From assembly GCF_016741815.1 (NCBI RefSeq), contig NZ_JAERRJ010000001.1, positions 558,001 to 622,000 of the forward strand: DNA of 64,000 nt, in the 5' to 3' direction. Shown here piece by piece: positions 45,582 through 53,785 of this stretch; the first letter of the stretch is position 1, and each line of letters begins with the position of its first letter. This stretch comes from Nocardia acididurans. Its GTDB lineage: Bacteria; Actinomycetota; Actinomycetes; Mycobacteriales; Mycobacteriaceae. Under the pieces are notes generated by a model that made no database searches, was not told the origin of the DNA, and saw nothing but the letters and a program-made list of their open reading frames with translations. The position numbers and the translations under genes were made by a program.

Positions 45582-46379
45582 TCAGGGCAGCCACGAGACG
45601 TGTCCGCGCAGCGCCGCGTAGCCGATGTAGGCGATCGTGTCGATGAGCGCGTGCGCCAGCAGCAGCGGCCACAGCCGGTTGGTGCGCTGCCAGTAGCGTC
45701 CGAAGATCACCCCCATCACCAGATTGCCGATGCCGCCGCCGAGCCCCTGGTACAGGTGGTAGCTGCCGCGCAGCAGCGCCGACGCCAGCAGCGACCGATT
45801 CTCCGACCAGCCCAGCTGCCGCAGCCGCGTGATCAGGAACGCGACCACCAGCACTTCCTCGGCCGCCGAATTCGCCCAGGCCGACAGCACCAGCATGGGC
45901 AGCCGCCACCAGTGCTCCAGCGATCCGGGCACGATGGTGACGCTCACCCCCAGCGCGTGCGCCGCGAGATACAGGCAGAGCCCGGGGATTCCGATGATCG
46001 CCGCGAGCGCGAGTCCGGGCAGTACGTCCTGTCGCCACCGCAGTCGCCGTGCCAGCCCGATCGCCCTCGGCCCGATTCCGCTGCGCCACAGCAGATACAG
46101 GCCCAGCGCCGCCCAGCCGAGCAGTCGCGCCATGCTCAGCAGCTGGAACAGCAGATCGATCATCGACTGCGCGGCCCGCGACGGATTCAACGCCACGGTC
46201 TGCCCGCCGACCCCGCCCGGTGACAGCGCGCTCTCGAGCAGTGACAGCGCCGCATTGGCCCCGCTCAGCCCGAACGTGACGACCAGCACCACCGCGATCT
46301 CGACGCGAACCGCCCGTTTCTCCTGCGTGGAGGACGCGGGCGCGGGCCATCCGGCCCGGGATTCAGCTGCCGACACCAT
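45582..46379 (-). CDS. CPBP family intramembrane metalloprotease
   Basis: A 265-residue polytopic protein (about eight helices) of the CPBP/Abi family. The three active-site motifs are present: EE in NSAAEEVLVVAFL, then His in GSYHLYQG, then His and Asp in LLLAHALIDTIAY. These build a membrane-embedded glutamate/histidine metalloprotease site. The substrate is unknown. ATG 46379 begins the homologous region; the frame is open to 47180 only as a shadow of the next gene. 26 bp separate it from the DUF2470 stop. Confidence 0.9.
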   Translation of the reverse strand: MVSAAESRAGWPAPASSTQEKRAVRVEIAVVLVVTFGLSGANAALSLLESALSPGGVGGQTVALNPSRAAQSMIDLLFQLLSMARLLGWAALGLYLLWRSGIGPRAIGLARRLRWRQDVLPGLALAAIIGIPGLCLYLAAHALGVSVTIVPGSLEHWWRLPMLVLSAWANSAAEEVLVVAFLITRLRQLGWSENRSLLASALLRGSYHLYQGLGGGIGNLVMGVIFGRYWQRTNRLWPLLLAHALIDTIAYIGYAALRGHVSWLP

Positions 46380-46405
46380 GGCAGCCAATCTAGGTGTGCG
46401 ACAGC

Positions 46406-47176
46406 TCAGCTGTGGCGCAGCCCGTTGCGGAAGGGGCATCCGGCGAGCAGCCGGACGGCGCGGCTGAGGGCTTCGACGTCGTCGGCGGGGGAGTTGAAGG
46501 AGAGTCGGACGTCGTGGTCGCGGTCGCTCGCTTCGACGCGCAGGGTGATGCCGTAGCGGTCGATGGCGAGCGGGTGCACGAGTGCCCCGCGGCGCAGGTG
46601 GCCGGGGAGGTTGCGGGCGAGCCGGTCGACGATGTCGGCGTGGTCGGCCTGCAGGTGCTGCAGCCAGGCGGCCTCCATACCGCAGAACGGGTCGGCCTGG
46701 GCCTGCCGGAGTTGTTCGCGGCCGACGGAATCCGCGCCGGTGCTGTCGGCCACCACGGCGGAGTCGATGACCAGGCGCATCAGGATGGAGGTGTGCCCGA
46801 CGTCGAGCAGTTCCGGGGCCGGATGGTCCTCGGCGACGGCGGTGGCGAGGGCGCGCTGGGACTGTGCGGGCACCGAGTGCACCCAGCCGCGCAGCCACAC
46901 CAGGGCGCGCACGGGTTCGCGCAGCTGGACCGGTGCGTGGTCGGTGAGTTCCAGGACGGCCGGGGAGCCGGTGCTGCCGGTGCCGCTGATGAGCATGGCG
47001 GCGGTGGAGGTCATGGGGACGGCGATGACGGCGTCCCCGCATTGGCGCAGCCGGTGGACGGAGGTCGGTATGGGGTCGAGGCCGGGCAGCGCCAGCATCG
47101 CCTGCTCCGCGTGGGTGCATGCACTGTGGACGCGTTCGGCGGTCGTGGGTGCGGCGACGGGGGCCAGGTTGGGCAT
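46406..47176 (-). CDS. DUF2470 / HugZ-like split-barrel protein, iron-regulated
   Basis: A 256-residue protein. The N-terminal part is a flavin-reductase-like split barrel, and the last 85 residues are a DUF2470 domain (MEAAWLQHLQADHADIVDRL, then GITLRVEASDRDHDVRLSFN, ending in the VEALSRAVRLLAGC helix). HugZ-type relatives bind heme. GGAGG stands seven bases before the ATG. An IdeR-type box lies 20 bp upstream of the start. This matches M. tuberculosis Rv3839, an IdeR-repressed gene of the same size and location (from memory). A role in heme or iron use is likely. Confidence 0.88.
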   Translation of the reverse strand: MPNLAPVAAPTTAERVHSACTHAEQAMLALPGLDPIPTSVHRLRQCGDAVIAVPMTSTAAMLISGTGSTGSPAVLELTDHAPVQLREPVRALVWLRGWVHSVPAQSQRALATAVAEDHPAPELLDVGHTSILMRLVIDSAVVADSTGADSVGREQLRQAQADPFCGMEAAWLQHLQADHADIVDRLARNLPGHLRRGALVHPLAIDRYGITLRVEASDRDHDVRLSFNSPADDVEALSRAVRLLAGCPFRNGLRHS

Positions 47177-47195
47177 ACATACCTCCGACAGGAAA

Positions 47196-47214
47196 TTAGG
47201 TAAACCTAAGCTAA
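47196..47214 (-). promoter_or_regulatory. IdeR/DtxR-type iron box
   Basis: TTAGGTAAACCTAAGCTAA matches the consensus TTAGGTTAGGCTAACCTAA at 15 of 19 bases. It lies 20 bp upstream of the DUF2470 start, consistent with repression by iron-loaded IdeR. Confidence 0.75.
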
Positions 47215-47332
47215 GTGACGAACGTCGCTCGCGCAACCGGTACACGCCCGATTCCCCGTCCGGAAGGGCGATTCGCGGCCGAATCCGCAATCCCCCCGCA
47301 CACCGCGGCCGGCGCGCGGATACCGTGAAGCC

Positions 47333-47749
47333 GTGCCGCATGATTCGTCCCCCGCCGACCCGGTGCCGCTGACACTGTCGATGCCCCCGCGCCCGGCGCG
47401 CGGCCTGGTCGACGATCTGGTCCGCCCGATCTCGCCGAACCCCGAGGCCGAGATCCTCGACCTCGCCGTCTCCGATACCGAGATAGGCGTCTTCCTGGTG
47501 CGAATCGCCCACGGCGACAAGGGTTTCGTGGCCCGCACCGACTCCGGCGCACGAGCGCTGGCAATCGTCGCCGCCACCACGGCCGCCCTCATGGGCGACG
47601 ACATCCCCACCGCGCTCGCCAACCCCGACCTCGATTTCCTGCGCGGGCTGAAACCGCCCGCCGTGGAAGCCCTGCGCGAGGTGCTGCTCGCCATCGAAAC
47701 AGCTGATCGTGCAGCCGTCGAAACCGCGCTGTCCGTTCTGGCCGCGTGA
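47333..47749 (+). CDS. Conserved hypothetical protein
   Basis: A 138-residue soluble protein, divergent from the DUF2470 gene. Visible features are a Pro-rich start (LTLSMPPRPARG), an EAEILDLAVSDTEIGVFLVR strand pair and an Ala-rich helical end (PPAVEALREVLLAIETADRA). No motif recognised. GTG start. Dispersed repeat copy B follows 20 bp after the stop. Confidence 0.7.
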   Translation: MPHDSSPADPVPLTLSMPPRPARGLVDDLVRPISPNPEAEILDLAVSDTEIGVFLVRIAHGDKGFVARTDSGARALAIVAATTAALMGDDIPTALANPDLDFLRGLKPPAVEALREVLLAIETADRAAVETALSVLAA

Positions 47750-47769
47750 CCTCGACGCGCCGAGTTCGG

Positions 47770-47834
47770 TAGGCGACCACTGATTTCGCGGGGTCCGGGT
47801 AACTCGTGGGGTACGTCCGGAATCGGTTCGGCAC
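47770..47834 (-). repeat. 65-bp dispersed repeat, copy B
   Basis: Reverse-oriented partner of 38709-38773, about 85 percent identical. It points toward the stop codon of the plus-strand gene ending at 47749, as copy A points toward its own neighbour. Confidence 0.7.
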
Positions 47835-47924
47835 ATGACCGCCGGCACGCGTGCGTGACGGTCGACGGCTGTCAGCTGCGCGCAGAAGGCTCGGGGAGGC
47901 GGGGGAGTAAGTAATCTCGTAGCC

Positions 47925-48842
47925 GTGCCGCGTATCGCCTACTTCGGGCCGTCGGGAACTTTCACCGAGATGGCCCTTGCCAAGCTCGAGTCCACCGGAG
48001 TGTTCGGTGGGACGGTCGAGCGTGTGCCCGCTGCCAGTCAGGGGGCCGCCATCGAGCTGGTGCGCGCCGGGGAGGTCGAGGGCGCGGTGGTGCCCATCGA
48101 GAGCTCGGTGGAGGGTTCCATCGCGCCCACGCTGGACGCCCTCGCGGTCGGCCCGCGTCTGCAGATCACCGCCGAGACCGAACTCGATGTGGCCTTCACC
48201 ATCGTCGGCCGTCCGGGTCTGACCCTCGCCGATGTGCGCAGGGTCGCCGCCTACCCGGTGGCCGCCGCGCAGGTGCGGATCTGGCTGGCGCACAAGCTCC
48301 CGCAGGCCCAGATGTACACCTCGGGCTCCAATGCCGCCGCCGCGGAGGACGTGGTGGCCGGGCACGCCGACGCCGCCGTGTCGACCGCCCTGGCGGGTGA
48401 GCGGCTCGGCCTGGCGACCCTGGCCTCCGGCGTGGCCGACCACGATCAGGCGGTGACCCGTTTCGTGCTGGTGGGCCCGCCGCGTCCGGCGCCGCCGCGC
48501 ACCGGGGCCGATCGCACCTCGCTGGTGATGGAGCTGGCCAACGAGCCGGGCTCGCTCATGCGCGCCTTCGCCGAATTCGCCACGCGCGGCATCGATCTCA
48601 CGCGAATCGAATCCAGGCCCACGCGCACCGGCATGGGCACGTATCGCTTCTACCTGGATTGTGTGGGCCATATCGACGACGCCGCGGTGGCGGAGGCGCT
48701 CAAGGCGCTGCATCGCACGGTGCCCATGATCCGGTACCTGGGTTCCTGGCCGGCGAGTTCGGCGACCGGAACCCCGCCGCCCGCCGACGAACCGGCGGCG
48801 GACTGGCTGATCGATCTGAGGAAGGGGGTGGCGGACCTGTGA
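47925..48842 (+). CDS. pheA: Prephenate dehydratase
   Basis: A 305-residue enzyme converting prephenate to phenylpyruvate in phenylalanine synthesis. The dehydratase domain (1 to about 190) begins RIAYFGPSGTFTEMAL and ends in the catalytic TRF motif (AVTRFVLVG). An ACT domain (about 200-275) senses phenylalanine (ELANEPGSLMRAF and the ESRPTR loop). A short Pro/Ala tail follows. The GTG follows a TAATCT -10 box by 7 nt, so the message is likely leaderless. It overlaps the phosphatase gene by 4 bp (GTGA). Confidence 0.96.
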   Translation: MPRIAYFGPSGTFTEMALAKLESTGVFGGTVERVPAASQGAAIELVRAGEVEGAVVPIESSVEGSIAPTLDALAVGPRLQITAETELDVAFTIVGRPGLTLADVRRVAAYPVAAAQVRIWLAHKLPQAQMYTSGSNAAAAEDVVAGHADAAVSTALAGERLGLATLASGVADHDQAVTRFVLVGPPRPAPPRTGADRTSLVMELANEPGSLMRAFAEFATRGIDLTRIESRPTRTGMGTYRFYLDCVGHIDDAAVAEALKALHRTVPMIRYLGSWPASSATGTPPPADEPAADWLIDLRKGVADL

Positions 48843-49501
48843 CCGGCAAGCTGATCCTGGTTCGGCACGGGGAGACCGAGGGCAATGTCGGCAAGATTCT
48901 CGACACCCGGCTACCGGGGCTGCCGTTGACCGAACGCGGTGTGGGACAGGCGAAGACGTTCGGCTCGGGGTTGATCCGGTCGCCGCAGAAGCTGTTCTCC
49001 TCGGCGGCGCTGCGCGCACGGCAGACGGGCGGGTACATCGAGGCGGCCACGGGCGTGCCGCTGGAGGTGCTGGAGGATCTGCAGGAGGTGCAGCTCGGCG
49101 ACCTGGAGGGCCTGGCCTCCAAGGACGCGCACGACGCCTTCCAACAGGTGTACCGCTCTTGGCATTTCGGCGATCTGAGCATGCGGGTGCCGGGCGGCGA
49201 GAGCGGCCGGGACGTCCTGGACCGCTACGTGCCCGCGCTGGAGCGCCTGCGCGACGAATACCTCGCCGACCGTGACGCGGGCGATGTCGTCCTGGTCAGC
49301 CACGGCGCGGCCATGCGCCTGGTGTCCCGGGAACTGACCGGCGTGCCTAGGCTTTTCGCCGCGAACAACCATCTCGACAACACCGAGACCATCGAACTGC
49401 TGCCGTCCGCGGACGGCCTGTGGGAGTGCACCCGGTGGGGCCGCTATCAGCCCCCGTTCGCGGACGCGATCGATCCCACGGGCGACGACCCCATGGGGTG
49501 A
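48839..49501 (+). CDS. Histidine phosphatase (Rv3837c-like)
   Basis: A 220-residue histidine phosphatase. LVRHGETEGN gives the phosphohistidine, RARQTGGY the Arg, and VVLVSHGAAMRL the second His. The EVQLGDLEG segment is typical of the GpmB-like group. M. tuberculosis has the same coupling with pheA (Rv3837c after Rv3838c), where the protein is called a phosphoglycerate mutase, but a phosphatase of other small phosphates is equally possible. Translationally coupled to pheA. Confidence 0.92.
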   Translation: MTGKLILVRHGETEGNVGKILDTRLPGLPLTERGVGQAKTFGSGLIRSPQKLFSSAALRARQTGGYIEAATGVPLEVLEDLQEVQLGDLEGLASKDAHDAFQQVYRSWHFGDLSMRVPGGESGRDVLDRYVPALERLRDEYLADRDAGDVVLVSHGAAMRLVSRELTGVPRLFAANNHLDNTETIELLPSADGLWECTRWGRYQPPFADAIDPTGDDPMG

Positions 49502-49522
49502 AAACCCCCACTCTCGGGGGGG

Positions 49523-49549
49523 CTCTCAGGGGCTTCGCCCCCGAACCCC
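49523..49549. repeat. REP-like palindrome, copy 7
   Basis: CTCTCAGGGGCTTCGCCCCC then GAACCCC, the reverse form of the family consensus, 22 bp past the phosphatase stop. GGGGCTTCGCCCC is itself a stable hairpin with a TTCG-like loop. Confidence 0.65.
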
Positions 49550-49558
49550 TCAGGAGAG

Positions 49559-49728
49559 CCGCCTGGAACCCAGGCTCACCGAACCCCCTAGGGCGGCTGG
49601 AACCCCGGCTCACCGAACCCCCTAGGGCGGCTGGAACCCCGGCTCACCGAACCCCCTAGGGCGGCTGGAACCCCGGCTCACCGAACCCCCTACGGCGGCT
49701 GGAACCCAGGCTCGCCGAATCGCTAGGG
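49559..49728. repeat. Five tandem copies of a 34-bp unit
   Basis: The unit GGCTGGAACCCCGGCTCACC followed by GAACCCCCTAGGGC repeats with an exact 34-bp period (TGGAACC at 49564, 49598, 49632, 49666, 49700). Units 2-4 are nearly identical; 1 and 5 are degenerate. The last unit overlaps the end of the EspG gene. The array sits between convergent genes. Confidence 0.88.
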
Positions 49729-50550
49729 CTGCTTGGGGGTTGGGAATTCCTCGCGCAGCGGCAGTGACGAGATCAGATCCTGCAGTGCGGTCCGCAGGCG
49801 CGCCGGGGTGCCGCTCGCGAAGGACGTCCACTTGGTGCCGTCGTCGGCGACGCTCGCGGTGGCGAGGAATCGGCCGTGCCGCGTGTTGTACACGGCCACA
49901 TGCCCGTTCGCGACATCGCGGCTGCCGTCGCCGTAGAGCACGCCCGCGATCTCTGCGTGCGAGTCCACCTGGACCAGTGCCGCCGCAAGGGTTTTCGCGT
50001 CCCCGCTGGGATGGCATACGGCGGCGAGCCGGGTGGCCGTGGTGGTCATATCGCCCGCGTCGTCGAAGATGGGCACCAGATCCGCGGTGGGGGCGCGCAT
50101 GCCGTCGAGTTCGAGGGCGTCGGCCGGGCCGAGCGCCGCCATGACGGTGCCCGCCAGATCGTGCCCGGCCTCGTCGAGCACATACGATTCCGGCCCGCGC
50201 AGCGCGACCACCTCGATGTCGTCGCCCTTGGCGAGGCAGAACCGGTTGACCTGCCCGTCCACATACCAGCGCAGGGCCAGCACCCAGTGCGGCCGGTACA
50301 GCACCCGCAGCCGTTCGGCGAGTTCCGGGTGCACCTCCTCGCCGTCGAGCAGGTCACGCTCGGTCAGCGAGGCGGCCGCCGCCGTCATGGCGGCGGCGTG
50401 GTCGGTGGCATTGTCGTAGCGGCCCATGGCGTTCAGCACCACGGGCAGCTCGTCGATCTCCAATGCCTCCTGGACGTACTGCATTTCGTCGAGTGACAGG
50501 GTCACCGACCGCAGCAGGGACGGCCCGCGGCCGCCACCGAGGACCGTCAC
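49723..50550 (-). CDS. EspG-family ESX secretion-associated chaperone
   Basis: A 275-residue protein of the EspG family, which binds PE-PPE pairs and delivers them to type VII machines. It has the family opening TLSLDEMQYVQEALEIDELP and the later PELAERLRVLYRPHWVLALR. It is coupled to the PPE gene by an ATGA overlap, the order PE-PPE-EspG used in ESX loci. No ESX core gene lies in the window, so it must serve a machine encoded elsewhere. The C-terminus (EEFPTPKQP) runs into the tandem repeat. Confidence 0.88.
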   Translation of the reverse strand: MTVLGGGRGPSLLRSVTLSLDEMQYVQEALEIDELPVVLNAMGRYDNATDHAAAMTAAAASLTERDLLDGEEVHPELAERLRVLYRPHWVLALRWYVDGQVNRFCLAKGDDIEVVALRGPESYVLDEAGHDLAGTVMAALGPADALELDGMRAPTADLVPIFDDAGDMTTTATRLAAVCHPSGDAKTLAAALVQVDSHAEIAGVLYGDGSRDVANGHVAVYNTRHGRFLATASVADDGTKWTSFASGTPARLRTALQDLISSLPLREEFPTPKQP

Positions 50551-51725
50551 CGGCCCTCCGCCGGATCGCCGCCGATGACGGCGGGCGCGATGACCCCGCC
50601 GTGCGCGAAGTGATCGGTGGCGTGGCCGAAGTCGTTGCCGTCGTGGGTTTCGTCCTCGTCGTCGCCGCGGTTGCTTCCGAGCACCGGACTGGTGCCGGAG
50701 TTGCGCACGGGTGCGGTGCCGTTGGCGCTCTGCGCGACGGTCGCGGGTTCGGCGACGGTTCCGAGGACCGCGCCACCGGTTGCGGCGCCCGCGCCCGCAC
50801 CCCAGCCCTGCGGCAATTGCAGTGTGCCGCCGCCGTTTCCGATGCTGACGGTGCTGCCGCCGCCGTAGGACACGGCGGTGGTGGCCAGGGCGGCCGCGCC
50901 GACTCCGGCGGCGGTGGTGAGGCCCGCGTTACCGGCGCCGGGCGACACGGTGCCGCCCGCGTTCACGGCGCTGGTGATCGAGCTGATGGCGTTGCCCGCC
51001 ACCGAGGTGACGCTGGACGCGCCCGTGGTGACCACGCTGCCGGCCACCTGCGCGGCCTGCGAGAGGCCGCTGACGAGGGACGGATTGCTCGCGAGCGAGG
51101 TGACGGTGGCGAGGGCGGCCGACACCGGATCGGTGCTGCCGAAGGCTTCGGACCCCGTGGACGCGGCGTCGGCGGAGCCCGCGCCGCTGGCGATGGGCGG
51201 CGGCATCAGGAAGGTGCCGGGCGTGACGACGAGCGCGGTGGTGGCGGCCTCGTAGGTCTCCATGACGAGCGCGGCCCGGATGTCCATGGCCAGTTTGGCG
51301 GCCTCGGCGAGTTCCGCGGTGCCGTTGAGCGCGCCGCCGGTGGAGTGCGCCGCCACGCGCGCGGCCTCGACGGCCGCGATCTCGGGCAGGCTGGGCATGG
51401 CGATGGAGGCCACGGTGTAGGCGGTGGCGTTGGCCGCGGTCTTGGCGGCGAGTGCGGTGGCCATGACGACCTGCTGTTCGGCCCACACCGTGAAGCCGGT
51501 GAGGCGGGCCAGCACATTGAGGCCGTTGAGGCCCTGCAGGCCGACGCCGACCTCGGCCATGACGCGGGCGACGGTGGCGGTCGCGTCCACCCACGCGCCG
51601 GTGAGCGTGGTCCACGAGGTGGAGGCGGCGGAGATCGGGATGGCGTGCGCGCCCGCGTTGAGCGAGACCGAGTTGATCTCGGCCATGCGGGGGAGCCAGA
51701 ACACCCCGGTGATTCCCAGCGTCAT
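50547..51725 (-). CDS. PPE-like protein
   Basis: A 392-residue PPE-family protein. The N-terminal 170 residues carry the PPE helical pattern: WLPRMAEINSVSLNAG replaces the classic PPE motif (LPPEINSARM), and a W-x-x-L motif (TSWTTLTGAW) follows. The rest is Gly/Ala/Thr-rich with a charged tail (GDDEDETHDGNDFGHATDHF). It probably pairs with the PE protein encoded just upstream and is exported by a type VII system. The atypical PPE motif is a notable variant. Confidence 0.85.
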   Translation of the reverse strand: MTLGITGVFWLPRMAEINSVSLNAGAHAIPISAASTSWTTLTGAWVDATATVARVMAEVGVGLQGLNGLNVLARLTGFTVWAEQQVVMATALAAKTAANATAYTVASIAMPSLPEIAAVEAARVAAHSTGGALNGTAELAEAAKLAMDIRAALVMETYEAATTALVVTPGTFLMPPPIASGAGSADAASTGSEAFGSTDPVSAALATVTSLASNPSLVSGLSQAAQVAGSVVTTGASSVTSVAGNAISSITSAVNAGGTVSPGAGNAGLTTAAGVGAAALATTAVSYGGGSTVSIGNGGGTLQLPQGWGAGAGAATGGAVLGTVAEPATVAQSANGTAPVRNSGTSPVLGSNRGDDEDETHDGNDFGHATDHFAHGGVIAPAVIGGDPAEGR

Positions 51726-51740
51726 GTGTTTGTCCCCCTC

Positions 51741-52052
51741 TTACACCTGGACGGCGGCGATTCCCGCGGCCCGGATGGTGTCCTGGGCCAGGTACGACGC
51801 GAGTTGACTGCGAAGTGTGGCGGCGGCGTGGTGCAGTTCGAGAATGCCCTGCGCGACGGCGCTGTCGTGGGTGGCCGCGGCCTGGTTGAAGTGGGTGGCC
51901 GCCAGGATGGACACCTCTTCGGTGCCGGACGGCAGGACGTGGGTGGTGGGTCCGGCTGCGGTGGCGACGGCCGCCAGCCGTTCGGCCAGCAGGTCCAGTT
52001 CCAGTGCCGCCGCCAGGATCAGTTCAGGCTGCACGGAGATATGGCCAACCAT
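51741..52052 (-). CDS. PE-family protein
   Basis: A 103-residue PE protein, just the helical hairpin domain. The start ATG at 52052 has GGGAG seven bases upstream; the open frame to 52154 is not supported. Helical parts include QPELILAAALELDLLAERLA and a second helix ending LHHAAATLRSQLASYLAQDT. Partner of the PPE protein encoded 15 bp downstream. No classic Pro-Glu at the start (VQPE instead), as in many non-mycobacterial members. Confidence 0.85.
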   Translation of the reverse strand: MVGHISVQPELILAAALELDLLAERLAAVATAAGPTTHVLPSGTEEVSILAATHFNQAAATHDSAVAQGILELHHAAATLRSQLASYLAQDTIRAAGIAAVQV

Positions 52053-52144
52053 GATCGGACTCCCTTCCACAGAGTTCTTCCCCCGATATGAAGATTGGAC
52101 GCGGGAGTGACGCGATCGGTTCCCCGTACTCATCGCAATCTTGA

Positions 52145-52498
52145 TCAGCCCCATCCCAGCTGATGAAGGCGGTCGTCGTCAATCCCGAAATAGTGTGCGA
52201 TCTCGTGGATCACCGTGATCGCCACCTCTTCGACCACTTCTTCTTCGGTGTGACACATCTCCAGGATGGCGTCGCGGTAGATGGTGATGGTGTCCGGTAA
52301 TGCGCCCCCGTAGTGGCTGAAGTCGCGTTCGGTCAACGCGATGCCGTGGTAGAGGCCGAGCAGCTGCGGCTCCTCGTCGTTGCGCGCCTCTATGAGAACC
52401 ACCACGTTGTCGATGGCGTCACTGAGTTCGCCCGGGATCAGGTCGAGTGCGTCGCCGACCAGTTCCTCGAAGCGGTCCTCGGACATGGTGACCGGCAC
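52145..52498 (-). CDS. Zinicin-like metallopeptidase family protein (Rv3836-like)
   Basis: A 117-residue protein of the short metallopeptidase family. The zinc motif HEIAHYFGIDD (HExxH plus Asp) lies near the C-terminus, after an acidic stretch (CHTEEEVVEEVAITVI). Start GTG 52498 has AGGAGAGGG upstream; ATG 52486 is an alternative. Substrate unknown. It lies 32 bp downstream of the Septum_form gene on the same strand. Confidence 0.9.
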   Translation of the reverse strand: MPVTMSEDRFEELVGDALDLIPGELSDAIDNVVVLIEARNDEEPQLLGLYHGIALTERDFSHYGGALPDTITIYRDAILEMCHTEEEVVEEVAITVIHEIAHYFGIDDDRLHQLGWG

Positions 52499-52530
52499 AG
52501 CTGTGTTCCCTCTCCTGCGTTCGGCCCGGT

Positions 52531-53661
52531 TCAGCGCGGGGTCGGAATGACCGGCGGTGCGGCGCCGGGCAGCGGCTGCGGGGTGGAGCGGCCGTTGTTC
52601 GGCGGCGGCACGGGGGCCTGGCCGTCGATGAGGATGTCGCCGCGCGCGGAGCCGGTGATGGGCGCGAAGCCCTCCTGCGCGCCCTTGCCGATGAAGCAGT
52701 TGAGGCTGCGGCTGCCGGCCAGCCAGCTGCGCGTGTCGATGTAGTCCCAGAAGAGGGTGAGCGTCTTGTTGCGCAGCGCGTCACCGGAGCCGAGGTAGTC
52801 GGTGGAGGTCTGCGCGCACTGCTCCTCCATCCACTTGTCCTGCTCGTCCTTGGACGGCGGGCCGCCGGTGAAGTGGGTGCCGAGGTCGATGGTGGAGACG
52901 ATCTCGTAGGCGTGCTGCTGGCCGCAGTCGATCGGGTCGGTGGGCAGGTTGCGGCTGATGCCGATGCAGGTGCCGACGTCGAAGACCTTGGACTGGCTGA
53001 CATCGCTCACCCGGCCCGCGGACGGGATGGTGGCCTCGCCGGTGGTGGTGTCGACCTGCAGGCCGCAGCGGATGGTGCGTTCGCCCGCCTTCCAGCCGTC
53101 CTTGCCGGGCCACATCAGGCCGACCTCGTATTTGCCGCGCGGGTCGAAGCGGCCGCCGAGGTAGGCCTGGGTGGCGCTGACGCAGTGTTCGTCGCGAAGT
53201 TCGGTGAACCGCAACGAGTCCGGGTACTTCGAGCCGGTGCTGAATTCGCGGCCGGGGTACTTGGCGAGGTCGATGGTGGCGGTCACCTCGAACAGGTGCT
53301 TGCTGGAGCAGTCCACCTTGGACAGGTCCAGGGCCGAGGTCTGGGTCCAGTTCAGGCAGTCGCCGGCCTTGGCCGTGCCGAAGGCCTCGCCCGCGACCGC
53401 GCCGGTGGGCTGCGGGGAGCCCGGGTTGTGCGCGGTCACCTTGCCGGTGTCGAACCCGCCGGTGACGAGCATGATGACGGCCGCGATGGTGGTGCCGACC
53501 GCGAAGGCCAGCAGCCCCCAGCGCACCATCTGCGCGGAAACCGGGTCACCGTGTTCGATTTTGGCGCGCAGCCTGCCGAACATCCCGGAACCCTGGGGGC
53601 TCTTGCGGGGACGGGTGGGCATGCCGGAGCGCTGGTCTGGGGGAGGCGACTGTACGGACAT
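52531..53661 (-). CDS. Septum_form domain membrane protein (Rv3835-like)
   Basis: A 376-residue protein. A short basic cytoplasmic head precedes one membrane helix ([20 protein letters not shown]). Outside lie two repeats of the Septum_form domain, each with cysteine pairs: GDCLNW and [10 protein letters not shown], then GTCIGI and [18 protein letters not shown] and CGQQHAYE show the duplicated core. The C-terminal tail is Pro/Gly-rich. Named for a link to septum formation in Mycobacterium, not proven here. Divergent from serS. Confidence 0.9.
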   Translation of the reverse strand: MSVQSPPPDQRSGMPTRPRKSPQGSGMFGRLRAKIEHGDPVSAQMVRWGLLAFAVGTTIAAVIMLVTGGFDTGKVTAHNPGSPQPTGAVAGEAFGTAKAGDCLNWTQTSALDLSKVDCSSKHLFEVTATIDLAKYPGREFSTGSKYPDSLRFTELRDEHCVSATQAYLGGRFDPRGKYEVGLMWPGKDGWKAGERTIRCGLQVDTTTGEATIPSAGRVSDVSQSKVFDVGTCIGISRNLPTDPIDCGQQHAYEIVSTIDLGTHFTGGPPSKDEQDKWMEEQCAQTSTDYLGSGDALRNKTLTLFWDYIDTRSWLAGSRSLNCFIGKGAQEGFAPITGSARGDILIDGQAPVPPPNNGRSTPQPLPGAAPPVIPTPR

Positions 53662-53785
53662 CGCGGTCCATCATTGCAGCGCGGTTGGCCCCCCGCCACG
53701 TCCTCGCACGGCAATGGCGAGATCAGCCGATCAGGGGGCGGGCCACGGAAAAAGCCGTGGACCCCGCCGACTAGGCTTGTTACCT

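Noticed and set aside
49559..49728. CRISPR array
   Set aside because: The units are contiguous with no variable spacers and no cas genes nearby; it is a simple tandem repeat.
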